In this document: positions 48,941 through 60,096 of the stretch, one piece after another | Position numbering within the stretch: the first letter of the stretch is position 1 | How the letters are laid out: the number at the start of each line of letters is the position of its first letter | Source of the DNA: Neurospora intermedia | Lineage: Eukaryota > Ascomycota > Sordariomycetes > Sordariales > Sordariaceae | Assembly (NCBI GenBank): GCA_037102815.1 | Contig: BTPP01000005.1 | Coordinates: 558,001 to 622,000, forward strand | Length of the DNA: 64,000 nucleotides | Reading direction: 5' to 3' | Made by a program: the position numbers and the translations under genes | The notes under the pieces: model-generated | Seen by the model: only the letters and a program-made list of their open reading frames with translations | What the model was told of the DNA's origin: nothing | The model's database searches: none

Positions 48941-51658
48941 ATGCCAAGACAACACCTAACACCAAACGCGTGCCTAGTATGCCGCAAGAAAAGGACAAAG
49001 GTATGCTTCAAACGATCAATTGAACAATTCCCATTCCCAGACATCGACGACTTCTTCATCAACATACACACTGCCACTCTCTTCGCTTCCAATATCATGC
49101 CTTGAAGCTGTTGCCCCAAGCCATGCTCATGCACACTTGGACTAACACGCAATCCTCAGTGTGATGGCCAGATGCCATGCCGCAGGTGCAGGTCTCGTGG
49201 AGAGGAATGCGCATACGAGGACAAGAAATGGCGTACCAAGGACCATCTCAGGTCCGAGATTGAAAGACTTCGAAACGAGCAACGGCAGGGACATGCGGTG
49301 ATTCGGGCTCTCATCAACGACGAGCAGGACTGGGAGTCGTTCCTATCACGGATCCGGGGCGACGAATCACCAGAGGCTATTGCCGACTGGATACGCTCGA
49401 TACGGAACCTTTTTGAGCCGCTCCAGGCGGCGTCATCACAGAGCATGGGAGGCTTGGGTGCACCACCAACATTGCTGTCACCGTCTCAAGCCACCGCTTC
49501 CGAGTCATCACAACTGCACAGAGCCGCTAGCTTTGCTGGCATTGGCAGCTACAACTTTGGTCAGGGCCGGGTCCCATTTGACCAGTCCACTCCTCGGAGC
49601 AGCTTCTCGTCGGATCTCTCCCCTACCACCCCCTTCTCGTTCAGGGAACAAGCAGATTTCATTCACGCCCCTCAGCCCATGTATCCGTCCTCTAGAAGGT
49701 TTTCTAGCTCATCCCTTCCATCCCTTCCTCTGCGACATTCTTCGCAACCTCTTGTCCCTGGTATCTTCAACGAGCCCTTGCCTCATACTTGGACCAGTAT
49801 AACATCCGACACCCAGCTCGTCCAGAGACTTCTATCCAGATTCTTCTCGGCTCCATGCTCTTTACTATGCTTCATCCCGCAATCTTCTTTCATGAAGGCG
49901 TTTCGTGAGGGTGATTCCCGCTACTGTTCCGAGGCCCTAGTGAACGCCATTTTGGGAAAGGCTTGCAAATCTTACGGTACGGCCTCGAATATCGTGTCCA
50001 GAATGGCATTTGGAGATGCCTTCATTGGCGAAGCAAAGAGGCTCCTCGCAACCGAACCGAACCACACCAACCTTCCGAGCACCCAGGCTTTGGCTGTTCT
50101 TGCCCTTGCTGAGATCTCTGAAGGAAAAGACGATGAAGCCTGGGACTTGGCATGGGCATCCGTGAGGGCAGCGATAACTCGTGAACAGAGCTTTCATGTG
50201 GATCAAGAATTCGCAACAGCCAGGGCAGTGTCTTATTGCGGTGGTTTCACGTTGCTTCAGTGAGTTTAGTCTCTGATATTTCTGGCTCTCAGCAAGTTCC
50301 TGACATGGATTACCTTTAGCATGCTACGCCTTCTTACCGGTCGTCTCGACCTGAACACTAGTCCCTTTTTCATGAGGTTATATCAGGGTTCTGAAGAGAC
50401 ACCTGAAGATGAGCCACAAAATCGCATTGAACGAGGTAAGCTCCTAATACAAGAATCATTCTACTTTTGTTATGATAATTGACCATGTTGGGTTCAGGAT
50501 TCGCGCTGCATATGCAGTTCCTAGCTGAACTAGAACACTGCCCGCCGCTTCCTCGGTTTGTGTTTGAAATCACAACCGCTGTGCACACTTTTGCGTCGTA
50601 CAACTTCTCCAATGCCGCAACTGCCGAAGAGCTTGAAGACGCTTATGGAAAGTGTCTGGACGCCTACAAGCGTTTTGAAGAAACATTTTGCCTTGATATG
50701 GACACCACGCCGGACTTGTTGTTTGCACAGTTCGTTACCCCCATTGAACTCCACTTCTAGATGGGCCATATCTGACTTTTTTCTTAGGATCTGGTATCAC
50801 TATTGCCTGCTCGCTCTTCTACGCCCCTTCGTCAAGAGCACCGCAAGCTTGAGAGACAGTGCAATGACAACCCCCAGACTACGAAACGATGCCAACCCTT
50901 CCGATATCTGCCAACGATCATCTGAGGCCATCATCTTTCTCACGAGCACTTACCAAACTCGCTTCTCGTTGGGCAACCCGCCTGAGCTGCTCCCCCATAT
51001 GCTCTTTGCGGCCGTTCTCTACCAGGTGACGCTCACGCCCGACCCCGAGCACTTGAGCACCATTGCCAACGACATTAAACCGGAGCTTTCCGAATCCCCT
51101 GTGATGATGCCGTCTCAGGCTGCCTTTGGTGCTCATGGGAACTCCAATTTGGTTCCGCCGCCGCCGATGCCGTTCAACAACCATGGTTCTTATTTCCCGC
51201 AACCTCTTTCTCCCGTGTTGAAGTTGGAAGTTAGACAGGCAGCACCCCGTCGCGAGTCTAGCATCTCGTTGTCATCCACCTTTGACAGCTGTGGCAACCG
51301 CCGACCAAGCGACAGTTTCACATCCAGCACACTGACTTCTCATGATGCTTCGGAGAGAGAGTCTTCCACATCAGACACTCAGTCCGATTTCCTCCCGTTC
51401 TTCACCTCGGAACCGGCTGACCTTGTCACCATCGGTTCACTGCAACTAGCATCCATGCAACATCACGGTGCCGTCGAAGCGACTCGCTTGTTGCGTAGTT
51501 TGGGTACCGTGAAGGATCTAGTGGGATCCACTCTCGACCTGGAAACCTTGGCCGAGGCATTGCCCTTTCCCATGGGTGATCTCAACACAGCCGTACTCTA
51601 CACGGGCCTTGGTCTGCAGAGGGCACCTGTTGAGGCAATGCAGGTCACTGGGCCGTAA
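48941..51658 (+). CDS. Zn(II)2Cys6 fungal transcription factor
   Basis: Five exons, 48941-49000, 49160-50259, 50320-50435, 50498-50729 and 50788-51658, encode 792 residues. The zinc cluster is at 11-37 with the spacing C-x2-C-x6-C-x5-C-x2-C-x6-C; intron 1 (159 nt) falls inside it, just before CDG, a common place. A short linker and coiled coil ([12 protein letters not shown]) follow for dimerisation. The middle homology region typical of fungal factors spans about 210-560, with [17 protein letters not shown] and the [11 protein letters not shown] and [15 protein letters not shown] blocks. The C-terminal third is Ser/Pro-rich. Intron 4 uses a weak donor (GTTCGT at 50730), chosen because it alone gives LLFAQIWYHYC; a donor at 50720 is the alternative. 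The target pathway is unknown; the 4-kb gap upstream suggests complex regulation. Confidence 0.92.
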
Positions 51659-53294
51659 AGGGTCCTAGGCAACCAATGCTTGTTACAATCTCGACCTTCT
51701 TTTTGCTTTCCCTTTGTTCACCTATGGCATTTGGATGGGCGGTTTTTTATTATGCTTTTTTACTATTATTTCACTATTTTCTAATATTTCTTTTGTTGCT
51801 TCTTGGGGCCCGATGCGGCACCTTATTTTTCACCTTTCATTCAGCAATTGTTGTAAGCATTCACCCGCTTGGCTTGGGCCGGGAATGCTGCAGCTTTGGA
51901 CGACGCCTGTGCTGGTGGTTACTGGGATGTTGGCGTTAATATGAACTGGATGATGGGATTGGATTGGATTGGGATGGTATACGGAGTGATACCCGATGGC
52001 TTGGGTTTGCTTCGGTTGGGTTGAGTTTAAGGAGTTTGGTTGGTGCGAGGCATGGCGCTTGCTTCGTGGGTTGAAGGATGGGACTCAAAGGTCAGGGACT
52101 TGTCTGCACTCCTAGAGATCCTACATACCTACCTACATATGCGAGGCGTTTTTGGTTTTGCTTTGGAAGGAGTTTTAGATATCACCTTTAACATTTATTC
52201 ATCTTTTTGATCACATATTATTTTGAGCAATGGCTTGGAGTTTCATTGTTGTGAGTGTTTGAATTGACATTTCCATTGGAACGAACCATATCAAAGCAAT
52301 TACCTAGCAGGTATCAACCGTTTGTATCTACTCATGCATAGTTCAAAATTCGCAGTGGTCCGTCAGACGTCACAATAGGGGAGTGTCGTCGGTAAAAGTC
52401 AACTGTGAATTAGCCTATTCAGACTATACTGCTCCCTAGCTATTACACTATTCTATTAGATGGTGATACTAAGTGATGGACTTTTTTTTCCCCTTGGGCT
52501 GGGCGAATCAGAGCTAGAATGTTCTGGCCAGCAAGAGTGGTCCGGATGTTAATGTTCCCGTTACCAATTCTGTAGCGATCTGGTAGTACGTGGTTGTGTC
52601 GGTCAAGCTCGTGATCCAGTTGTTGTTATTAGTTAGTGTTGGTGTTTGTGTTGTTTGTTAGTGTTGTCGTTAGTGTTGGCGATGGTGTATGTAATGAATG
52701 CGCTGGAAGGTTTAGCTTTGGAGGGGCTACTAGTAGATATCCGTCGATCTCCTCAGAGATCGAGATCTCGATGCCACATGGGACTAGGTAATATCAAGAT
52801 AGTCTCTAGCGAAGTTTAGTGTGTCTCTTGGGTACGGAGTCTAGTCTACCTAGTCTACTTATTCAGAGTAGAGTAGACGGAGTAGAGTGATCTTCAACCA
52901 CCACCACCTATGGTTCATGTCGGTTGCTTTGCTTGTCTCACGGGAATAAAAAGAAAGAAGGGAAGACTCGGATCCACTTGTGATTGGCGGCAAACGATTG
53001 TCCCATCGTGCCAAGACCCTGGAGGGAAAAGGCCCTCTCTGGGCCAATCGGAAAATAGATTCTGTAGTGGAAAATGTGAGAGCCCTATCATTGGCTGAAT
53101 TGCGAGCACAAAATCTGGGTCTTGGCAATGAACGACACGATCACATTGCACCGCAAAGGGTGCAATCTGTGGTGTGGGTCGCTGAAAAAACGGTGGGTAC
53201 CTATTTGATATCGTTGAAAGTGTGTTGTGCGCCCGGTTGGGAGGTTGAAATAACGTGCTATCACTCGTCAGGTCCAAGGTGAATCGGCGATCGA
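51659..53294. other. Intergenic, no gene seen
   Basis: About 1.6 kb of 3' flank and spacer. A GTT/GTG-rich stretch lies at 52615-52690 and an AGTCTAC repeat near 52840-52880. One extra copy of CTCGTCAGGTC, a motif of the neighbouring MITE arm, lies just outside the element near 53264. Confidence 0.5.
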
Positions 53295-53709
53295 GTGAGA
53301 CACCGTTAGTTAGTGTCCTCGTCAGGTCTATAAGATCGCCCATCTAACTAGTGCAGCAGCGGGCGATCTACTAGTCAGGGACAGCGATTCGTGCATGGAC
53401 AAGGGACTTTTGACACTAGCTTTGTACTACCGGGCAGCTGAACAACCTAACTAACCCTTGGCGCCACAGCCGCCCTACACCTACCCAAGGAGGTTTAGCA
53501 GGGCCTAACCTGCGTATGTCCATGGTTTAGATGCATTTCACTCCTGGAAACTCAATATCGGTTGCACGGAGACGATATAACATCCCGATACAGGAATCAC
53601 AGTGCGAATTGCTGTGTCCCTGACTATGGTAGTGGATCACTACTACTACCCGCTAGTTAGACGGGTGATCTTATAGACGACCTGACGAGCACAACTAACG
53701 GTGTCTCAC
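53295..53709. mobile_element. Foldback MITE with about 105-bp terminal inverted repeats
   Basis: The outer 16 nt, starting GTGAGACACCGTTAGT at 53295, are mirrored exactly by the complement of the segment ending at 53709. The inverted match continues with small gaps for about 105 nt on each side (CTCGTCAGGTC, TATAAGATC, CTAACTAG, CAGGGACA). The 415-bp element has no coding capacity. It is a non-autonomous DNA element; the superfamily is undetermined because no clear target-site duplication flanks it. Substitutions and indels between arms show it is not recent. Confidence 0.8.
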
Positions 53710-55830
53710 CGCGATTATGGCATTGTGTACTCCTTATGGAATACGTGTAAATACTGATGCTCAGTGATCGGTTTCCCAAGGGATAGGGATGGTGAAAGTG
53801 AAAAAAGGGGGGAAGGGGGGGTAGGGGAGGGGGCAGAAGACGCACGAACCACAAACCACCACGATTGGGCATCTTCAATGAGTTCAGTGAGGTAAGGTGC
53901 CAACGCGTTGTCGACGACGACGACACGCTTTCTTTCGAACCAGACCTTCACCTCTTCCAGACGACACTGCAGTGAGGGATTCTTCAAGGTTCAAAAACCA
54001 ACGTACATGTAACGTGTCACTCGACGGCGGCTTTCCAAGACTTTTTGGGTTGTGTGAGTCTTTGCGCTTACATAAGTAGTCTCGTAGTGTCTAGGTACTT
54101 AGGTAGTCTGGTTTTTAGTGTACCTACGATACATACCCCTCTAAGACATGGAGGTATGTACCTAGGTACCTTTGGTGATTCTGCCTGTTGACACCGCTTC
54201 AAAAGATGTTTCCCTTTCCCCCAATCGCAGCGAGCAATCAAATGTCAACGCCAGCAACCAACGGCGAAAGAAAGAGCATGTGCATTTGTTTCATAGAAGA
54301 GACAACTGGATCTCAGATATGGTTCTGACGTGACATCATCGGGATCCAGATGAAACTTGTACCTTACCTACCTACCTCCCGCTCGTTGACATGAGCGAAC
54401 CTGTTCCTGGTTTGGGTGAAACTTGACGGGTGCGAGGATTGAAACACTCTTATAGCTCCAAACCTGATGGGTACACGTACCTACATATGATCTGGAACAA
54501 ACCAACGCCGAGTAAGATGCTTGGTATTTGAATGACGAAAACTGAATGATGCCGAGTTGAACCATGAGTTAGACTCCAACTTGGACCCAACTGCTCCAGA
54601 TTCCTTTACTGCACCAGGTTGTGCTCTGAAGCCAGACCCGAGAGATGCACAGAGCAATACATATGCCTCGGTGCCACGAGGAAGAGAAGCACCGGCACTG
54701 CAGGCCCTTCAACCGCCAACAATCTACGTCTCTCGCTCCGACCTAGGTATGCAGAAAGTTCGACGTGATGCGAATTTTGGTTTCTTTGGCTTTCCCGCCA
54801 AACGCCAGAAACTGCCCAAACCGCGCCATCGCGATGGCTACCTACTACCCCCACCCTCTCTGGGGCAGAGCAGAAAACACCCAGCCAGGTAGGAAACGGG
54901 TACGGCGCCGTCAAAAAAACACTTTGAATGTGTGGTCCATGCTTGTCGCTGGGAAGTGGTAGGTATTCGAACAGATGGAACATAAATAAGGAAGCGCACA
55001 AGATGCTGAACTTTGAGGAGACATGGATTTTACATGCTCGTCACTGATGGGTCGGACAAGTTGGGACGTAGACGTAGGGCGAGGACAGGACATGGAGAAT
55101 GAAGACTTGAGGTTGTAAGTGCTGCTGAGGAGAGGGAGAAGACTGGAGTGAGCATAGCAGTGAGTGATCTGGGGGGTTGGTGATGATGAAGTTCCTCCCG
55201 GATTTGAGCGATGGCCTATAGGTACCTACTTTCTGAGCTTTTCTCGACAGGCCCGAGATTGGACTTGACCATCACCAAGGCCATCTCTCAGACTACCTAC
55301 ACTACTAAGATTTACAGCCACCAGTCACTGTGAATTCCATAGGTATGCATGCCTAGATTTTCATTGCCGGAGTTCTACAACATCTATGTACCGGCAGGAT
55401 GGTCATCGTGTCGCTGGAGAAGGAAAGGAACAAAAGGAATGAGGCTGCGAGGGTGCACGAGGTGAGGTCTGCCCCCGCGTTAACTACATGTACTGCTGCA
55501 TAATCGCTGCACATGTCCATCGTTCCCGGTTCGTCAGCGCTTGAGACCAGCTGGTGGCGTAATTTTAGGAGCCAAACTTGGTCGATTCACATGAGAAAAT
55601 GCATTTGCCCGCATTGGTGGAGGGGGATAAAAGCAGGCATAAGAAGGGAACCGCTGTCTTCAATTTCTTCCTATTACTCTTCCTCCTATTTTCTTCCTTC
55701 ATCCAACCGCCACGGGGCAACCTGCTACAGCCCGATTTTTACGTTAGCAGATTACAAGTCAAACCTCTCCCCTCCAGTACCAATATCCAGTGACAGCACG
55801 TAACAAGGACATTGATTACAGAGGTCCAAT
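53710..55830. other. Intergenic, no gene seen
   Basis: About 2.1 kb. It contains a G-rich tract near 53800-53835, TACCTA-type repeats at 54100-54180 and 54366, and otherwise ordinary sequence. Frames near 54557-54892 and 54606-55001 lie on opposite strands and look like chance. Confidence 0.5.
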
Positions 55831-56499
55831 ATGCCATCGCGAAAAGATTTAGCCGCTCCGGCTCCATCGAAGAAGAAACCCAAAAAGATAACCGGCCCTC
55901 CTCCCCGTTCTAGACCTTTCAAGCGCCCGTACCATGTATCCAAGGACCGCTTCATGTCTTGGTATCGCAGCGACGCCAACCGACTATTTTTCAATTCTCC
56001 ATTTAGTGAGGCCTCCCCCCTCCTCCTCCTCGACAAGCTTCCCAAGCTCCAACAAAGATCACCTATCAGGGACGATGAGCCCACGGCCGTAAACGGCTTC
56101 GATGCCACAAAGAAGCATTTCTTCGCTGCCCAGGCCAAGTGGGAACGAGCCGTGGAGATCATGGAGGAAGAGGGACGACGGATGGTATACTATGGAGAAA
56201 CGATGCGCGAAGAGGCGGAGGCGTGTCATAAGTGGGTGGGCCAGGTTGGCAAGATGACGTGGGAAGGGCATCATGGAAGGATGAAAAATTATGACGCCTT
56301 CGAGGAGGCTTTGGATAAGGTCCGTAAGATGGGTGGAAAGGCCGTGGAGACGGTCAATGAGGTACAAGAGCCCACCAAGAAATGGCCGGTGGAGTTCATT
56401 TGCCAGAGGAGGGCTTGGGAGAAAGAAGATGAAGACCCGACCGACGGCGATGAACAGGACGGAGACCTGCTCTTTCTTCCGTTCTTTCCGCTGATTTAA
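55831..56499 (+). CDS. Hypothetical protein, 222 residues
   Basis: A single-exon frame from ATG 55831 to TAA 56499. The N-terminus is basic and Pro-rich (SKKKPKKITGPPPRSRPFKRP) and could be a nuclear or nucleolar signal. The middle (about 95-175) is predicted to be helical with many charged residues (WERAVEIMEEEGRRM, then EEALDKVRKMGGKAVETV), and the tail is acidic before a hydrophobic end (LLFLPFFPLI). No known domain was recognised. The composition and a clean ATG support real coding. It lies upstream of the CVNH pair on the same strand. Confidence 0.7.
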   Translation: MPSRKDLAAPAPSKKKPKKITGPPPRSRPFKRPYHVSKDRFMSWYRSDANRLFFNSPFSEASPLLLLDKLPKLQQRSPIRDDEPTAVNGFDATKKHFFAAQAKWERAVEIMEEEGRRMVYYGETMREEAEACHKWVGQVGKMTWEGHHGRMKNYDAFEEALDKVRKMGGKAVETVNEVQEPTKKWPVEFICQRRAWEKEDEDPTDGDEQDGDLLFLPFFPLI

Positions 56500-57105
56500 G
56501 GCTACAACTACTTAGCTAGGTAGGTAGGTGCTTACCTCTACTCATGTCGTTGCGGTCCAGCGGAGTCTTCTTCTCGTGGTCTAGAGTAATGCTTCGTCAT
56601 TGTTTGAGAGTCGTTTGTATGATTACAGGTGTGAACCAGTGATGGTGTCAGATGTGGTTTTACCGGATTTCATTCCTCGCGCCTTCACCTGCGTAAAGAA
56701 GGAGCGACAACGGGCAGGGCAGGTACCATGTACAATCAGTGGTAACCGGGAAAAATTACATGTGCCAACACTTCTCAATCGGAAAGCATATCAACCGAAC
56801 TTTGAAGGAACGATTGACGTCCACTTCTTGGTAATCAACAACGGAGTACAACGCCGGACTTATGGGTAAGAGGCGTTGGGAATCCTCAACACTTTTCGCA
56901 AATACTACTGTAAATTAAATGTCCAGGTTTGTAAACATATTTCGTCGTTTCTTGATGTTTCATCGTTTAGTCTGAGCTGAGTCTCGTTTACTCAAAGAGT
57001 TTGCTCTCCAGTTCGTGATCTCCTGTTTCAAGATTGTTTGTGTCAAGTTCAGGCCGTGACACGCTCTTCTGCTACAATGAAAGTATTGCACATTATCTAT
57101 AACAG
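56500..57105. other. Spacer upstream of the first CVNH gene
   Basis: About 600 nt with a TAGGTAGG repeat at 56518. A second ATG frame begins at 57077 but cannot reach the CVNH reading frame. The true start of the CVNH gene may lie in an unrecognised upstream exon here. Confidence 0.4.
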
Positions 57106-57907
57106 ATGCTTACTCGAACTGGACAGATTTCTGATGATGTATTTAATACCATGCCAAAGCTCGCTTTCACTCACCTCGACACCATCATCGACATCTTCCG
57201 GGCGGTCCAACACATTTGTCAAAGCCATGACCACGAAGATGTAACTCCTTCACTTTGTCGTTTCGTTTTCACCACCATTGTTGCGGCTTCAAATTCCTCT
57301 TGTTTTGACGATGGCAACTTTCAACAAAGTTGTGATTCCGAATCATTCAGTTTCACACCGCACATGGGCATAAGCGCTGTTTGCCAGCGGGGCGACGCAG
57401 AGAGCAACCTTACTACCACGTTGGGTCTGTCAAAGTGCATTGCCTATAATATTAAGGAGAGCAAGCTGGAGTGGAAGATACCCCCGTCGTGTACGAATTC
57501 CACCACCACGGCGGATGAGAAGAAGATGAATGGCACACAGGGAAATTTGTCAGTCTTCACATCCTGAAGTTAGGTAGTGAGACGCACCCTCCATTCACGT
57601 TATGACTGACGATAAGCCTCCGTGTTAAAGTTGAACTTGACGACTATTGTATGACCTCGAATCACAGGTGCGGACCATGGCAGTACAGCAATTGGACGAC
57701 GTGGAATGCAATCCTGCGGTGCAATCGTGGAGATGAGAAGCCGTCTGACTGGTCCTTGTTGACGGAAATCAATCTAGGTAGGACTAATCTCCACTTCCTC
57801 CCCTTGTCACAACATTGACAGTAAACTGATGATGATTTTGTCCTACAGCCAAGCATATCTTCAATAGTGATGGCCGACTGGGATGCTTTGAAATGCTCGG
57901 ACCTTAG
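57106..57907 (+). CDS. CVNH (cyanovirin-N homology) domain protein, copy 1
   Basis: Exons 57106-57548, 57668-57777 and 57849-57907 give 203 residues. The CVNH fold is indicated by GNFQQSC, LSKCIAYN, AILRCNRG, EINL, AKHIFNSDG and LGCFE, which follow the C...L...C...INL..I.N.DG...C pattern of cyanovirin-N. Such lectins bind high-mannose sugars. The second and third exons are 110 and 59 nt, exactly as in copy 2, with the same phases. The first intron uses donor GTCAGT. The start is uncertain: the first 60 residues from ATG 57106 show no clean signal peptide, though a hydrophobic stretch (RFVFTTIVAAS) lies just before the domain. A different first exon is possible. Confidence 0.8.
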
Positions 57908-58587
57908 ATCATTTTTTTCGACTGCAGTACCTCTATGAGTTGGTGGAATTAATATAGTCGACTGGGAAAGGCTTAGTGCTCAGGATGAGTAATTTTACAA
58001 GAGGAAAGGGACGCGGAGGGACAAGCAATTGTAAAGTACCTCTAGTCCACAATCACAAAATATCCTCAAACTTCAACCAAAGCATCTGAATTGTTTCAAA
58101 CATGAGCGCGTACTTGTTGGCCTGACTGCCTATCTTAAGAGAATCCAGTGAAATCTCAGCGAAATAAGGTTATGAGTTCTGCCTCTAAACCTAAAATTCA
58201 AAATAAAGTAGATTTCGAAGTAAGGACTATCTTCGCGGTACATCCAGGGCAGTGCGTGGAAGGTTTGGGCTACAGCGCAGGGCAGTGACAAACAGTCTTT
58301 AAGACCGCCGCTGTCGATGAGATGTCAAATTTCCATCCACACTACTTCACGTATCGATGTATCGAGTTATGCTGAAAGCACCCAAGTTGGACCAATATCG
58401 TGACACACCTTCCCCTCGACAGCTACGAGCTATCCACTCCTGACAGCCAACCTCAGCTATAACCCCCAAACCCCGCCAAACCCAGGCCGTCAAACTTCCC
58501 ACCAAGTGTACTTACCTTTTATTGTCGACTTACTCTACCAAGCACTCACCGAAGACGAACGAACCCACTGCAACACCACACCTCAAA
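57908..58587. other. Spacer between CVNH copies
   Basis: About 680 nt with two GTACCTCTA motifs (57927 and 58036) just after copy 1. The rest is presumably the promoter of copy 2. No gene is seen. Confidence 0.5.
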
Positions 58588-59281
58588 ATGCACATCCCTC
58601 TCCTACCACCTACTCTCGCCCATATTCTCACATCCCTCACCACCCTCATCGCCACCATCTCCGCCACTACCATCGCCGAAACCGACCCCAACCAAAAGCC
58701 CATGCTCGACACCTTCCGCAAGTCCTGTGTGAACTGGCAAGTCGACTCCAAAGCCTGCGCCCTCTCCGGCATCTGCAAGCTCACCGACGACTCCCAAGAG
58801 ACATCCCACCCGAAACTGCACGGATGGCGCGAGACCAACCTGGATCTGAACCAGTGTATCTGGTTTGATGCCAAGGAGAGCCAACTCAAGTGGTTTGAGG
58901 AGAAAGACGGAAAGGTGGACGATTTATCTGGGTAAGGAGTCCACACCTAGATAGCTTGTAATGTGATGGGATGGGATTGGATGGAAACGGGAGCTGACAA
59001 AGTGAGAAACATAACAGGACGGCCAACTTTTGTAGGGATTTTTGCGATTGCTGGCTTTATGGAGGGGGGATGTCGGGGGATATGTTGGCTTGTATATGTG
59101 ATTCGGGGGGTCATAAGAGGGATACGTGGAGTTCGTTGAATTTGAGTAAGTGTTTCTTTCTCCCTATTTTCTTTATCTCTATTTTTTCCCCTTTTGGATG
59201 GACGAAGCTAACTTGTATGTAGCGGAACGGATTGCGAATGGTGGAGGGCATTTTGAGTGCTTTGGGCGGAAGGGAAATTAG
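58588..59281 (+). CDS. CVNH domain protein, copy 2, probably secreted
   Basis: Exons 58588-58931, 59036-59145 and 59223-59281 encode 170 residues. The N-terminus is hydrophobic (about 1-28, LAHILTSLTTLIATI) and looks like a signal peptide. The CVNH domain follows: FRKSC, ACALSGIC, LDLNQCIWF, CDCWLYGG, MLACICDSGG, LNLTERIANGGG, FECF. It has more cysteines than classical cyanovirin-N, as expected for a secreted form. Both introns have strong donors (GTAAGG, GTAAGT). It is a tandem paralogue of copy 1, sharing intron positions and exon lengths but diverged in sequence, so the duplication is old. A role in sugar binding outside the cell is inferred. Confidence 0.87.
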
Positions 59282-60096
59282 AAGGAGTAGAAGGTGAAGT
59301 GAGTGAGGGACTTTAATGGACGAAGCGCGCGACAGGCAGAGGGGAAAATAACCAAGAAAAGCGTAAATAGGCAGCCTATAACCATTCAACATCTTGAATT
59401 TTCGCTTTTCAATTGAATGTTTCTGAAAATGGTTGCCAGTATCGATGTCGAAGTGTTGAGGCTTGGGCACTGAAGGGGCTTGCCGTGGACCCGACTCCAC
59501 CCGACACTAACAGACATGTCCACTATAACCGCACTGAGGGAAATGATGCAGTGGAGACGACTGGACAGTCCTTTGTGTGCTTTTGGTCAAAACTATGATT
59601 AAATGACTGTAGTGAATTATCGAGAACTAATTAGACTTCCGCGCATTCTGGTAAAGCCCGACTCTAATTCACAACGTCTGATTTGTTTGTGTTACCGTGA
59701 AGTTGTTTTAGACATGACTTGTGCTACATTCTGGGGAAGAGGCTCTGACGGGAGAGGCGTTTGATAGTGTTTGTTAGCGCACGGGAACAACCGCCGTCCC
59801 GCGTCGGCCATCCTTGGTTATGCCACCCCTGCGACGTCTCACAAACACCACATCTTGGCAAGCCACTCCCGTCCATGGAAACCCATCACCACTCATGTTC
59901 GACGCCCTTATCTGCGGCGACGCTGACGGGCTTTTCGTGGCGCTTTCTGGCTTATGCGCGTCAATCCAACCACCAGCCACAAACATGGCTTGTCTCGCAT
60001 CAGCTCGCGCGGGGTCGACCACACGACAATGGCAACCAATCCCTCTTATCGAACTGAAGCAATCCCGATAGCCGAGCGAGCGAGCGACCTTCCGAT
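59282..60096. other. Intergenic, no gene seen
   Basis: About 800 nt between CVNH copy 2 and the second HET gene, with short unsupported frames on both strands. The GAGC repeat just before 60097 belongs to the HET leader. Confidence 0.5.
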
